Of a DNA stretch of 64,000 nucleotides, positions 41,867-53,279 are shown piece after piece. The stretch is from the NCBI GenBank assembly GCA_035772735.1, contig JASDFA010000003.1:64476501-64540500 (forward strand), written 5' to 3'. Positions within the stretch are counted from its first letter, which is position 1; each line of letters opens with the position of its first letter. Source of the stretch: Datura wrightii (Eukaryota; Streptophyta; Magnoliopsida; Solanales; Solanaceae). The translations under genes and the position numbers were made by a program. The notes beneath the pieces were generated by a model, which worked only from the letters and a program-made list of their open reading frames with translations, did no database searches and was not told the DNA's origin.

Positions 41867-44269
41867 TGTTATACCCCGTAAGCTAAAAGATCGGACTTTG
41901 GAGTTGAAACGGGAAAATTGTGAAATTATGTTGCAGTCACAGGATGAGTCGTTGGATGACTCGTGAGGAAACCCATGAGTTGTCAAGTGGCTCGAGGGGA
42001 TGCCTGGTGAAAATGAAGGATTGAGGTCCCCATGAGTGAGGGAACGACTCGTGGTCAGCCACCATGAGCCGTCATGCCAGTCGTGGGGTGGAGTTGGAAA
42101 TTTCATAGGAGGATTGTCAAGTGTACCTAATAGATGGGACCCATGAATCATGGTCAGTCCTAACGACTCGTGAGGTAGGTTGTGATCAAGAAAAGTGGAT
42201 TTTCAATGATGTTAAGGCAGTGTAATTCATGGGAGGTGACCACGAGTCATAGTCACTGGGGATGAATCATTAATTACCCCGCTATGACCTCCAGAAGTTC
42301 AGTTAACCAATGCACTTGATGGGAGACTCGACGTGTTGTTGCCTGTCCTGAGAATCGTCAGGTCACCCGTTAGGGTCACCTGGCAGTTATTTTCTGCAAA
42401 TTAGTAAGGGCCTTCTCTTAATTTCCTATGTACATAAGACCTATACTACATCATTTAAGGCTCGTTTTAGGGGGTTTTAAGAAGAGGAAAACCTATTCTA
42501 AGCCATTCTTCCCATGCATGCAAGTTTGAAGGTTTGAAGAGGAGATTCAAGGAAAAATCTCAAGGTTTCCATTGGAATCTCAGCTTGGGCAATTAGAGGG
42601 TGTTAGAATTCACCATTCCCAGGTATGTAAGGCTATGAGTGGGAGTCTTCTTCCACACCCATGCCCAATTTCTATCAAAATATGATGAATTGCCTATGAT
42701 CAAGAAAGGGGTTTCTACCCAGTTGCATAAATCTTCAATCTTCTATACATGGGTATGATTAGATTATATTTATATTGATGAATTGTGAAGCTTGGGAAGA
42801 TTTTAAATTATTTCCAATCTAAATTATGAAATTTAAAGCCCATGGATTAGAATTTCGTAAAAGTAGTGAATGATGATAAATGCATGATGATGTTGAGGTT
42901 TGATGATGAAAAGCATGTTTCTAAAGACACCCATGAATATGATGTTGTTTTCAAAATGAAACGAGTAGATCCTAGCATGATAAAGCTTTGGGCAATGTCC
43001 ACATGTTGATTTAAAGTGGTGATTTTCCCCACGTATGCTTACCACATTGTTTGAAGTGAAATCTTCCCATTTTTCATGAATTCTAGCTTGTGGTACATTT
43101 TGAAATAAAGCATCTCATATGCATGAATTTATAATTTAGATGTATTTCATTATTGAGCTTTGTCAATAGACAATGTTGAGCTTCGTTACATACAATGTGT
43201 AGTTATGCATGATTTCATATTGAGCTGTGCCATTAGATAATATTGAGCTTTGTTATATACGATGTAGGACATTGCATGTTTTTGGGAGAAACGTCTAGCA
43301 CCGAGCGGGTTAAGGGTCGATCACCCTATGCCCCAGAACTAGGCGCCACGTAGGTTGATACTATTACAATATTGGGACCTCCATTGTGAGCTATCCCCGA
43401 CCCGATTGGCCCTTCAGCTTGATATCGATATCAAGATATCGTCCAGCGCCCTGGTAAGGTTATGGACGGCTCTACCCACTTGACTGTGATAGTTGGGGCC
43501 AAGTAAGTTCTATCATGGTATGTCGGTTAAGTGACGAGCCTCCCACTGTCTATCACGTTCAGATTTGTATATTCATTACTCTTGATGATTACCCCATGCA
43601 TGCATGTTGTAAAAGTAAGGTTTGACCCAATGTTCATCTTCTGATGTAAATGCTATGTTCAGCGTTGAGTCATTCGAATCAGTCATGATGTTATAAAGAA
43701 ATGCATGGTCATGTTATGATAAGATTATGATTTGAGAAAGAATGCATATATGCCCTTCCTCTCATGTTGAAAGCTTATGATATGTTATAAACTGTTTAAA
43801 ATGATTTACTTTACTAAAGCGGTTTTACTTACCTTGCATACTCGGTACATTCCACGTACTGACCGCATACTTTCTGTGTTGCATCATTTCATGATGTAGG
43901 ATACTATTCTCAGGTTCAGCTCCGCTCGTAGTCACTTATTTGAGTTAGCACCTATGTGATCGGTGAGTCCTCATCTTTCGAGGACTAGACTTTTAACTTC
44001 ATTTTGTGTTTCAGTTTTAGGTTTTGTGGAGTTAGTTGGGGTATTATCCCATCAACTCGTCTAGACTCGAGACTTCCATACTTATGTATGTATAGCTTCG
44101 GATATTATTCTGATGTGCCATTGTATGAGACTTCCTCTGAGTTTATAATTATGCTTTCTTCATGTTTATTAAATGAGTTAGTTGAATGCTTATGCCATGG
44201 GTCGAATTAGGGTCTCTCGAGGTCCCTTGTCCCTTGTCTATGATTCGAATCTATGCTCGGGTTGTGACA
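41867..44269 (+). repeat. 5' LTR of element G (2403 bp)
   Basis: TGTTATACCCCGTAAGC...GGGTTGTGACA, followed directly by the PBS. U3 at 41935-42371 holds many ACGACTCGTGG/CCATGAGCCG palindrome units, for example 42045-42071. The middle (42700-43600) is AT-rich. R has CCACGTACTGACCGCATAC near 43852. No coding region. Confidence 0.9.
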
Positions 44270-44273
44270 AACT

Positions 44274-44291
44274 TAGTATCAGAGCCATAGG
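44274..44291 (+). other. Primer-binding site, element G
   Basis: TAGTATCAGAGCCATAGG differs at one base from TGGTATCAGAGCCATAGG (initiator Met). Confidence 0.9.
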
Positions 44292-44478
44292 TTTGATGGT
44301 CTTAGGGAGTCTGAAAGCTGCGTTAGGTAGAGTCTTTTTCATGGGTGTGAAGCACAACACACTTATGACGAAGAGGCTATTAGACATTTTAGGAAATGTT
44401 TCCTATTTTCATGATATATGTCGTGCGACGAAAAGCCTTTTTATCCTTCTAATTCATGTTATGAGCGATTGCAGAATC

Positions 44479-45680
44479 ATGGCTCCTCGAAGGATGAATG
44501 GAAGGAGGAATGGAGGTGGTGAGGACCACGAGGATGGAAACTGTCATGATCATCAACCAGCCCCACCAGTTCAGGAGCCTCAGGCACCGGAGCCAGCCGC
44601 TCATGTCATGTTCTGAGATGCCATTCAGATGCTTGTGCAGGCCTTGCCCGCTCAGGTCAATGAGTAGGGCGTTACGCATGTTCCTCGAAATGGCAATGCG
44701 GTGGTGGCTCGAGTCAGGGACTTCTTGAGGATGAACCTGCCGGAGTTTCTGGGGTCCAAGGTAGATGAGAACTCGCATGATTTCATTGATGAGATTGTCA
44801 ATATCACCTAGGTTATAGAGGTGAGTAGTTTTAAGTCCGCAGAGTTGGTCTCCTACCAATTGAAGGGGGTTACGCATATTTGGTTCCGCCAGTGGAAGGA
44901 CTGCAGGGTCGCAGGAGCAGGTCCAATCACATGGGAGTAGTTTCAGGCTGCATTCCTAGATTGGTTCTTCCCTCGAGATATAGGGGAGTTGAAGGCGAGT
45001 GAGTTCGTGAATCTAAAGCAAGGAAGGATAACTGTTCAGGAGTACACCCTTGAGTTCACCCGCCTATCTAAGTATGCCCCGGATTTAGTGGCCGACCAGC
45101 GGGCGCGGGTGAGAAGATTTGTGCGTGGTGTAGTAGGATATTTGGACAAGGACTATAGGACATCTATGCTCCATCAGTACATGGAATTCCCTCGCATTGT
45201 TGTATGCTCAACAGATGGAGGCGGCACATTCGAGGGAGAGGGAGGCCAAGAGGGCCAGGACTGAGAACCACAGATTCTCTCAGTAGAGGTCTGGAGGTGG
45301 GCACCAACAGCAGACCCACTAGAGATCATAAGACCCAGCATCTTTAGCGCTGAGTGTGCCATCTAGGCACCGAACATGATCATAGAGGGAGAGCATCAAG
45401 CTCGAGGGGTCATAGCAGCAGTCCACAAAATCCATCATTCTAGCTTGTCGCAGGTGCGACTGAGGACACACAGACCAGTGCTTGGGGGGTCAGGAGCTTG
45501 TTTTGGATGTGGGCATCCTGGACACATGCTCAGAGATTGTCCCACTGCGATATAGGACCATGTTGGGGGCTGAGGCCCAACTTCTAGTTCAGCAGCCCCA
45601 TCCCCACGCACAGCACATCAGAGGGCATTTACTAGCACAGCTGGCGGGAAGCGCTAGAACAGATTCTATGCCTTAGCAAC
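44479..45680 (+). pseudogene. Element G gag
   Basis: ATG at 44479 gives MAPRRMNGRRNGGGEDHEDG. A TGA at about 44616 follows AAHVMF. Then come RVRDFLRMNLPEFLGSKVDE, SYQLKGVTHIWFRQWKD and the open frame 44989-45264 with MKASEFVNLKQGRITVQEYT and RLSKYAPDLVADQRARVRRF. A frameshift near 45205 leads to AKRARTENH in another frame. The zinc knuckle at 45499-45540 is intact in sequence: C-F-G-C-G-H-P-G-H-M-L-R-D-C (CX2CX4HX4C). Capsid and RNA-binding protein of the element; several stops, including TAG for Gln in QVNE-stop, make it inactive. Confidence 0.86.
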
Positions 45681-45699
45681 TTGTCAGGAGCAGGAGGCC

Positions 45700-46330
45700 T
45701 CACCAGATGTAGTCAACGGTATGTTGAGAGTCTTTCATGGTGATGTATATGCTTTGCTAGATCCGGGGGCTACCCTATCTTTTGTGACACCTTATGTGTC
45801 TAGTTGCTTCGGAGTTAGTCCCAATGTCTTATCAGAGCCCTTCATAGTTTCTACTCCAGTAGGTGACTCGGTTATAGCTAGACGGTTGTATAGAGATTGC
45901 CCGGTCTCAGTTCTTCATAAGGTCACCTAGCAGACTTGAAGAGTTAGCCATGATCAATTATGATGTTATTCTTAGCATAGATTAGCTATTTGCATTCTAT
46001 GATTTAGTTAATTGTAGGACCCAGTCCGTAGAGTTCAGATTTTCGGGTGAGCCTGTCTTAGAATTGGAGGTTAGTTCAGTTGTGCCCGTAGGTCGATTTA
46101 TTTCCTACCTTAAGGCCAGAAAGATGATTTCTAAGGGTTGTTTGTACCATCTAGTTAGGGTTAAGGACGTAGAGTTTGAAACCTTGACTATCCAGTCCGT
46201 ACCAGTAGTACGTGAATATCTAGAGGTCTTTCGTGATGATTTGCCAGGTGTTCCTCCTGAGTAGGAGATTCATTTTGGTATAGATCTTCCCGACACGCAG
46301 CCTATATCTATTCCGCCTCACAGAATGGCT
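45700..46330 (+). pseudogene. Element G pol: protease and linker
   Basis: The frame 45721-45930 reads MLRVFHGDVYALLDPGATLS with the D-P-G-A site, then CFGVSPNVLSEPFIVSTPVG and DCPVSVLHKVT, ending at TAG. After a short frame change, 46064-46264 gives VGRFISYLKARKMISKGCLY, VREYLEVFRDDLPGVPPE and TAG (Gln/Arg in relatives). The IHFGIDLPDTQPISIPP block follows. An intact catalytic motif is present but the frame is not. It is followed directly by RT. Confidence 0.84.
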
Positions 46331-47130
46331 CTAGCTGAGCTAAAAGAGTTGAAGGATCAGTTGAAGGATCTATTAGATAAGGGATTTATTAGGCCGAGTA
46401 AGTCTCCATGGGGTGCACCAGTGTTATTTGTTCGGAAGAAGGATGGTTAACTTTGGATGTGCATTGACTATGGACAGTTGAACATGGTCACCATCAAGAA
46501 CAGGTATCCTTTACCTAGGATCGATGATTTGTTTGACCAGCTTCAGGGTGCTAAGTGTTTCTCCAAGATTGGTCTCAGATCTGGGAATCACCAGCTCAGG
46601 GTTCGGGAGAGTGACACCCGAAAACTGCTTTCAGGACTTGGCATGATCAGTACGAATTTGTTGTTATGTCTTTTGGACTAACCAATGCCCCTTCATCTTT
46701 TATGGATCTAATGAAAAGGGTGTTCAAGGAATATTTGGACATGTTCGTGATTGTGTTCATTGATGACATTCTTATATACTCCCGGAGCGAGGAGGAGCAT
46801 GTCTCTCACTTGAGAATAGTGCTTCAGACCCTCAAGGATCATCAGTTGTATGCAAAGTTCAGAAAATGTGAGTTTTTGTTAAACTCGGTGGCATTTCTAG
46901 GCCATGTGGTATCAGGTGAGTGCACAAAAGTAGATGCTCAGAAGATCGAGGTGGTAAAGAATTGGCCGAGACCAGTGAACCCATAAGATATTAGGAGCTT
47001 TTTGGGCTTAGCGGGTTACTATCGGAGATTTGTGGAGGGTTTTTCATCTATTTCCACACCATTGACCAAGTTGACTCAGAAGAAGGTGAAGTTTAAGTCG
47101 TCGGAGGCTTGTGAGAAAAGCTTCCAAGAG
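46331..47130 (+). pseudogene. Element G pol: reverse transcriptase
   Basis: Fingers ELKELKDQLKDLLDKGFIRP, then WGAPVLFVRKKDG with a TAA, CIDYGQLNMVTIKNRYPLPR, IDDLFDQLQGAKCFSKIG and GNHQLRVRES. A one-base insertion near 46615 shifts the frame. It resumes with MSFGLTNAPSSFMDLMKRVF, catalytic FIDD at 46756-46767, SEEEHVSHLRIVLQTLKDHQ, CEFLLNSVAFLGHVVSGECT, and the GLAGYYRRFVEGFSSI connection near 47010-47050. The catalytic residues are kept. TAA after RPVNP interrupts it again. Confidence 0.87.
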
Positions 47131-47806
47131 TTGAAGAACTGACTCACTTCAGCACCAGTGTTGACCCTACCTAAGGATACTAATGGTTTTGTGGTCTATT
47201 GTGATGCTTCGCGAGTCAGACTCATGTGTGTGTTGATGCAGTATGGGAAAGTGATAGCATATGCCACAAGACAGCTTAAAGCTCATGAAAAGAATTACCC
47301 AACCCATGATATTGAATTGGCCACGATGGTTTTTGCGTTGAAGATATGGCGGCGTTACTTGTATGGGGTCCAAGTTGATGTATTCACGGATCACAAGGGC
47401 TTGCAATATGTGTTCACATAGAAAGACCTTAATCTTCGACAAAGGAGGTGATTGGATCTACTAAAGGACTACGACATGCGTGTTCTTTACCACCCGGGCA
47501 AGGCTAATGTGGTTGCGAATGGACTTAGTAGGCTCTCTTTGGAGAGCATATCGGATGTGGATGAAGGAAAGAAGGAGTTGGTGAAGGAGGTCTATCGACT
47601 CGCAAGGCTGGGAGTTAGATTGGTTGACTCGACCCGATGGCGGTGTTGTCATGCAAAATGGATCAGAATCGTCCTTGGTGGTTGATGTCAAATCTAGACA
47701 AGATGAGGATATGATTTTAGTAAAGCTGAAAGAAGTCGTTCGAAGTCAAAAGGTGGAGGTCTTCTCCCAAAGGGGAGATGGTGTACTTCGGTACCAGGGT
47801 CATCAA
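47131..47806 (+). pseudogene. Element G pol: RNase H, first copy, with linker
   Basis: 47158-47421 is open: LTLPKDTNGFVVYCDASRVR (first acid in CDAS), LMQYGKVIAYATRQLKAHEK, HDIELATMVFALKIWRRYLY and VDVFTDHKGLQYVFT (TDHK kept). It then has TAG for Gln. After it come LLKDYDMRVLYHPGKANVVA, NGLSRLSLES, the linker DVDEGKKELVKEVYRLARLG and SSLVVDVKSRQDEDMILVKL, ending GDGVLRYQGHQ. At that point the sequence jumps back to an earlier part of pol (see 47807). All acidic residues are present, the best RNase H in the window. Confidence 0.87.
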
Positions 47807-48290
47807 TGTACTTCGGTACGATGGTCGGATGCTTGTGATAAGAGTTTTCAAGAATTAAAGACTCGACTCAGTTCAACCCCAGTATTTCAGTATGCTAATG
47901 CAGCATGGTAAGGTCATTCGTACGCCTCTAGATAGATTAAGATTCATGTGAAGAATAATCCGATGCATGACCTAGAGTTGGCAGATGTGGTGTTTGCTAT
48001 GAATATTTGGAGGCACCTTTTATATGGGGTGCATATGGATGTGTTCACGGACCACAAGAGCCTTCGGTACGTGTTTATATAGAAGGTCTTAAATTTGTGA
48101 CAAAAGGAGATGGCTAGAGCTTCTCAAGGAATATGACATGAGTGTCCTTTATCACCCAGGCAAGGCCAATGTAGTGGCAGATGCTCGTAGTAGGCTATCC
48201 ATGGAGAGTGTTTCTCATGTCAAAAATGGGAGAAAAGAGGTGGTGAAGGATGTCCATGGGCTTGCTCGTTTAGGGGTTCGCCTTACAGAT
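47807..48290 (+). pseudogene. Element G pol: RNase H, second (duplicated) partial copy
   Basis: It restarts in the RT-RNase H connection: SDACDKSFQELKTRLSSTPV. The portion with the CDAS motif is missing, since VF passes at once to a MLMQHGK-like stretch in another frame near 47890. Then NNPMHDLELADVVFAMNIW, LLYGVHMDVFTDHKSLRYVF and a TAG follow. A new frame, 48138 onward, gives MSVLYHPGKANVVADARSRL and SMESVSHVKNGRKEVVKDVH. It duplicates the block at 47131-47560 but is clearly diverged from it, so it came from another element copy rather than from a recent local duplication. Confidence 0.85.
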
Positions 48291-49310
48291 TCGTTGGATG
48301 GTGGTGTTATTATTCAGAATGGGTTAAAATCTTCATTAGTGACGGAGGTTAAAGCAAGGCAAGATGAGGATACTATCCTAGTGAAACTAAAGAAAGATGT
48401 CCAGAATCAGAAAGTAGAGGTTTTCTTCCAAGGCGGAGATGGTGTACTTCGATATCAGGGTCGATTGTGTGTTCCGACTGTGGATGAATTGAGAGAGCAG
48501 ATGTTGAGCGAGGATCATGGCTCTTGGTACTCTATTGATCCAGGTGCCACTAAGATGTACTCTGATCTACGGGAAGTCTATTGGTGGAGTGGCATGAAGA
48601 AGGACATTGCAGAATTTATGGCTAAGTGTCCAAATTGCCAGCAGGTGAAGGTCGAGCATCAGAGACCTGGAGGTATTCTTTAGGACATCAAGATTCCTAC
48701 TTGGAAGTGGGAAGAGATCAATATGGACTTCATTATAGGGTTGCCTCATACTTGCCAACAGTATGACTCTATAAGGTTGATTGTGGACAGGTTGACCAAT
48801 TCAGCTGAGGGAGTTGGTTCGATTATATTGAGTCTCTTTGCATCTCAAATAGGGGTACTCAGTTCACCTCTCAGTTTTGGAGGTCATTTCAGAGGGACCT
48901 TTTACTCCGATGAAGCTTATCAAAGCCTTTCGACAGTAGACAAATGTTCAGGCTAAGTGGACCATTTAGACTTTTGAAGACATGTTGAGAGCATGCGTGA
49001 CTAATTTAAAGGGTAGTTGGGATGACCATTTTCCTCTCATCGAGTTTGCCCACAATAACAACTATCACTCCAGCATTCTGATGGCTCCGTTTGAGGCTCT
49101 TTACTAGCGGAGGTGTAGATCACCTATTGGATGGTTTGAGGTAGGTGAGACTACATTGATAGGGCCAAATTCAGTTCATGAGATGATGGAGAAATTTCAA
49201 TATATTAGAGAAAGGCTAAAAATAGCCAAGACTCGTCAAAAATCTGATATGGATATTAGGAGAAGAGAGCTTGAGTTTGAGGTTAATGAATGGTTGCTTC
49301 TGAGGTGTCT
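48291..49310 (+). pseudogene. Element G pol: integrase with internal deletion
   Basis: The linker SLDGGVIIQNGLKSSLVTEV leads to the zinc region (HGSWYSIDPGATKMYSDLRE, YWWSGMKKDIAEFMAKCPNC). The core starts INMDFIIGLPHTCQQYDS (first Asp kept) and LIVDRLTNSA. It then jumps near 48806 to the segment equivalent to RELVRLHG, in a wrong frame, losing roughly 110-120 bases between the first and second catalytic Asp. Further on, the GQAE region near 48940 reads VQAKWTI, losing the Glu, followed by EDMLRACVTNLKGSWDDH and IEFAHNNNYHSSILMAPFEA. Clearly inactive. Confidence 0.84.
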
Positions 49311-49732
49311 CCCATGAAGGTAGCTATGAGGTTAGGTAAGAAAGGGAAGACTAGTCCCCAGAAGACTAGTCCCCAATATATTGGTCCTTATAGAATTCTA
49401 AAGTGAGTTGCCAAGGTGGCATATAAGTTGGAGCTCCCAGCGAAGATAGCTTTGGTGCATCCAGTTTTCCATGTATCTCTGTTGAAAAAGTGCATTGGTG
49501 ACCCAATCTAAGTTTTTTTGGTAGAGAGCATGGGGGTGAGAGATAGCCTTACTTATGAGGAGGTTCCATTTTAGCTCCTTGATCATCAAGTTCGAAGTTG
49601 AGGAACAAGGAAGTATATTCAGTGAAGATTTTGTGGAGGAATCAACTTGTTGAGCGAGCTACATGGGAAGCCGAAGCAGATATGATGGCTAAATACCTGC
49701 ATCTTTTCCCTTCTGCCTCAGTTCCAACATGA
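49311..49732 (+). pseudogene. Element G pol: GPY/F-like region and chromodomain-like tail
   Basis: KVAMRLGKKGKTSPQ with a 15-bp tandem duplication (49346-49375), QYIGPYRILK, KVAYKLELPAKIALVHPVFH and SLLKKCIGDPI. After shifts comes VKILWRNQLVERATWEAEAD, MMAKYLHLFPSASVPT and a TGA at 49730-49732. The VLWRN...TWEAE pattern is that of element A (5043) and supports a common chromovirus group for A and G. Sequence 49733-49963 is untranslated with no feature seen. Confidence 0.82.
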
Positions 49733-49963
49733 GGTACTTGTTTCCTTCTTAGTACTCTATTCAGTTTCATGTCATGTTCATGCCTGTAAGTTTATTTCAT
49801 GTCATAGCATGCATGTATGTTTCATAAATTCACTTCAGTCATGTATCTCAGTCTAAAGTCAGCTACTCCGTCAGTTTTTCACTCTATTGCTTTCAGTTAT
49901 GGGATTGCAACTCTTTCCCCATCTTGTTTAGCTTCATTAGTGTCCGTTCAAGGACAAAAGTTC

Positions 49964-49977
49964 CCAAGGGGGAGATA
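49964..49977 (+). other. Polypurine tract, element G
   Basis: CCAAGGGGGAGATA directly precedes TGTAACACCCC of the 3' LTR. Confidence 0.85.
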
Positions 49978-49978
49978 A

Positions 49979-50674
49979 TGTAACACCCCAAAGTTTCCTA
50001 AGATTAGTCTCAGGATTTGGAATTTGATATGTAGAAAAATCTGCAAAAATTTCTCAAAATGACTCATCATGGTTTGGAGTCATGGGTCGTGGTAGGAAGT
50101 CGTGGGGTGTAAGTGCAGAGGATGGAACCCCTAACCATGAGATACGATATGAGTCATTGTAGGAAACAATGAGTCGTGGTGATGCCCATGGTTATAGAGC
50201 CTGAGAACTAGGTACGACTCGTGGTACCTGGCAGTCAACTTTTTAATTACATTTTTCCAGGGGTATTTTCATATCTTTCTAAGCTTCTAACCCCTAAGTG
50301 ATGTCATTTTTGATTTCTTAAAGAGTGTATTAAGGGGTTTAACCTAGCCTTAAGTCCTTATGCTTTCACAACTACAGTAGATTTGAGATCCTTACTCCAA
50401 ATCAAGGTTAGGGTTCTTCATCAAATCTCTTCCAATCTTCTTGGGTTGTCAAGAAAAGTTTAGGAGTCAATTACCCGGGCATGTAAGATTATGAATTGGG
50501 GGAATCCTTCCACCCTCATGCCCAACTTCATTCCATTCTATGAATTCAAGCCTCTAAGCATGCCAAGTTTAAATTCTAGGGTTTTATTTAATTCCATGAA
50601 ATCTTCATACTATCTCCATGGGTTCGATTCTCTCATGGTTTAATTGATGTTTAATGGCTATTACGGAAGATTTG
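49979..50674 (+). repeat. 3' LTR of element G, part 1
   Basis: It begins TGTAACACCCCAAAG...TCCTAAGATTAG, which matches the D/S1 LTR start (TGTAATACC...TTCCTAAGATTAG) and not its own 5' LTR (TGTTATACCCCGTAAGC). Palindrome-like GACTCATCATGG/GAGTCATGG units lie at 50060-50230. It is interrupted by S3 and continues at 53280. Confidence 0.87.
50670..50674. repeat. Target-site duplication of S3, left copy (ATTTG)
   Basis: ATTTG precedes TGTTGCACCCC and recurs at 53280-53284. Confidence 0.93.
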
Positions 50675-53279
50675 TGTTGCACCCCGTAAGATTCCCGGCA
50701 CCTAGATGGCCTAGTCGCACGTTGGTTAAGCATATTTGGAAGCCATACGTGCTAGAGAAAGGCCCGGGAAAAGACCAGACGAGAAACCTGTCCAACCATC
50801 GCGGAAGGAGCCGGGGCAGAGCCCCTCCGCGATGGCAGCGTGTCATGGAGGTGGAGCCTCCGCGTTGGCTCCGTGACACGTTGGGCCTATCCAGACCCAA
50901 ATATATAAACCCCCCACTTCGGTTTATGATGCTACATCCTTCATTTAAATTCCAGAAAAACGTAGAAACAGAGAGAGGGACGAAGAGGGTTATATATAAT
51001 CGTTCGATTACGCTGGAAAACGTAGTCTAAACTCAAATTAACCTCAGGTACCGACGTGTTTAGCAGTAGGGAGCATTCCTACGGATTTAGTTTCGCGAAA
51101 TTCGGCCGACAAATCGTCGAGCTACCGGACTAAGGTAAGTGGAATTGCTCCAAACTAGTGTCTATGTGTTCCTAGCTGTGAAGTGAATACTTCTCCCTTC
51201 TGGACTTTTGAAAAATAGAAAGTTTTCGATCGTCTTTCAATAAGCCTAAGTTTAGGCTATAATTATATCGAAAGTGACTTCATCCTTCAGAATAGTGTTG
51301 TATTTAGTACTAAATGACGTGTTTATGAATGCAGTTGGGAGATTTAGCTGGAATACTGACCGAGCCTCGTCCGAAAGTCGGATAACTCGAGGTTAAGGTA
51401 TGTGAAGTTGTTCTTCGGCAAGTTAGTAAGCCTTAGCTTGGTAAATCATAGTAAACTCTGTATTTGAAACTCTCGGAGTTGAATGTTGAGAATTAAGCTA
51501 GTCTGATAGATTCTGAGTTGTGTTGCCATATCGAATTCAGTCCGAAAGTTAGTAAAGCATGCGCCAAAGGACGAGTTAGCATTCCAGATTCAGTATAGCT
51601 TATTGTATGATTAGCAAGCATGTTGTAGAATAAAAAAGATACAGATTTTCAGAATAAAGGCTAATAAAATAAAATCAGATAGACAGACAGTTTTATGGCT
51701 ACAGATTAGCCATTAAGACAGATAGTATCCCGGCTACAGATTAGCCAAGCAGTTAAATAAAGATCTTAGAATCAGTATAATCAGTAAAGAATCAGTTCAG
51801 TATAGAAACAGATCAGAATAAGAAATCAGATTTCAGATAGTCTTTTTCAGTTATACATGCTTGCTACTTATATGTGCTATTTGTTTGTTGAGACTTGATG
51901 TGGCGTGAGGGCACCTTATTGAGCGTCCTCGCCGCCCCTGGGTTGGTAATCGAGTCGCCCAGTGAGCGGGTGGGTTTTCACGTCACTCCAAGGAGTGGCA
52001 TGCCGTCCCCAGCTTGGACGAAGATGGGATGAGGCTTTCCCCATAGCAGTCTGATTAGCATTACAGGTTCAGCTCCGGTTCAGATAGCCCTGTTGAGTTT
52101 TGTGTCCAGGGAATCAGACCCAATCTGTTACTATCTGTACATTCAGTTATTATAGGTGTAGCTCCGGTTTCAGGTAGCCCCGTTGAGTTGTGTCCGGGGA
52201 TCCAGACCCTATCTGTTACTGTCTACACAGGAGTCCTCTGGACCCAGACACGGTTGCTTATATCGGAGGCTATGGCCCGGGCCGGAGACCCAGGGGGCCG
52301 GTAGAGGAGCTCCGAGTAAGCACATGAATGGAGTGACTTATTTTTGGCTAGTTTTGACCCGGGTAGGGGTATATAGATTGTTTGCTTGTTTGGAACCATC
52401 CAGATTATGGGGGTTGGTATTGGCTCTTGCTTGCTAAATGTATATGTATTTATGTGCTTTATATATATTAGCTAATAGACAACAGGCCGCCGTGACTACA
52501 GACACGCTCCTGCCTATCAGTGCAGAAAGGTTTGATCTAGTTCCTTTCAGCCCTTCAGATTCAGTTGTCTTCTGCTCAAAGACTTGTTAGTTATGTTATC
52601 TGTATTCAGTTGTATTATTTCAGTTGCTTTGCATACTCGGTACCAGTGGTACTGACACCCAGTGGGGCGTTGCATTACTTGCCTGCAGGTACTCCTAGAC
52701 GAGGAGGCGATCCCGCGTGATCCTAGCCAGCGCAGAGTGATCAGCTCTTGTCATCCGGAGCTTGATTCAGAGGTTTATATTATTTCCCTTTTGTTGTACA
52801 GTATGGGTAGGCCGGGGCCCTGTCCCGACCATCTTATCAGTATTCCTAGAAGCTTGCAGTTTGTATATTTTCCCTGTGGTCAGTTGAGCCGGTCGTGTGA
52901 GGCCGTGCAGTTTGTTTAGCATTTCAGTTTATGTTGGTCGTGTGAGGCCTTAGGTTGATAGTAGTGGTGACCTTTCCGGTCACGTAGTTATTTAGCATTT
53001 CGTTGTTCTGTTACAGATAACTAGATAGCATGGTGGCCTTGTCGGCCCGCATAGGTTCCTTGTTACGAGTATGTTTCTGGTTAGCTGTTATTATTCGTAC
53101 AGGTGGCTATAGGCTAGTTGGCCGGAGGTTGTGTTTACAGCCGTTATATAGCCCTTTGTTTCCAGAAATCTGAGTTAGAGCCAGCCAGGCACCAGATGTG
53201 CTTAGGCTCAGTAGTCTAGCAGTTCCGGTCCAAGTAGGGTACCAGGTGCCAGTCATACCCCCCAAGGCGGGGCGTGACA
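50675..53279 (+). mobile_element. Solo LTR S3 (2605 bp), element A family
   Basis: TGTTGCACCCCGTAAG...GGGGCGTGACA flanked by ATTTG. It is collinear with the A 3' LTR apart from additional sequence about 51440-51900 (AG-rich, CAGATAGACAGACAG). It carries the full hairpin cluster and TATA. No coding content; the frames at 50644-51030 and 52183-52919 are chance. It appears to be a young insertion. Confidence 0.95.
50796..50909 (+). promoter_or_regulatory. U3 hairpin cluster plus TATA box, S3
   Basis: CCATCGCGGA/TCCGCGATGG (50796-50835, perfect), GTGTCATGGAG-n18-CTCCGTGACAC (50840-50879, one CpG-type change), TGGGCCTA/CAGACCCA (50882-50899), then TATATAAA (50902-50909). Same order and spacing as 5443-5556. 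Confidence 0.87.

Noticed and set aside
44182..44478. Conserved leader protein upstream of gag in G and D
   Set aside because: Both copies read through in the gag frame, but the frames differ in relation to each other upstream and the region is the transcribed leader containing the PBS; coding is unlikely.
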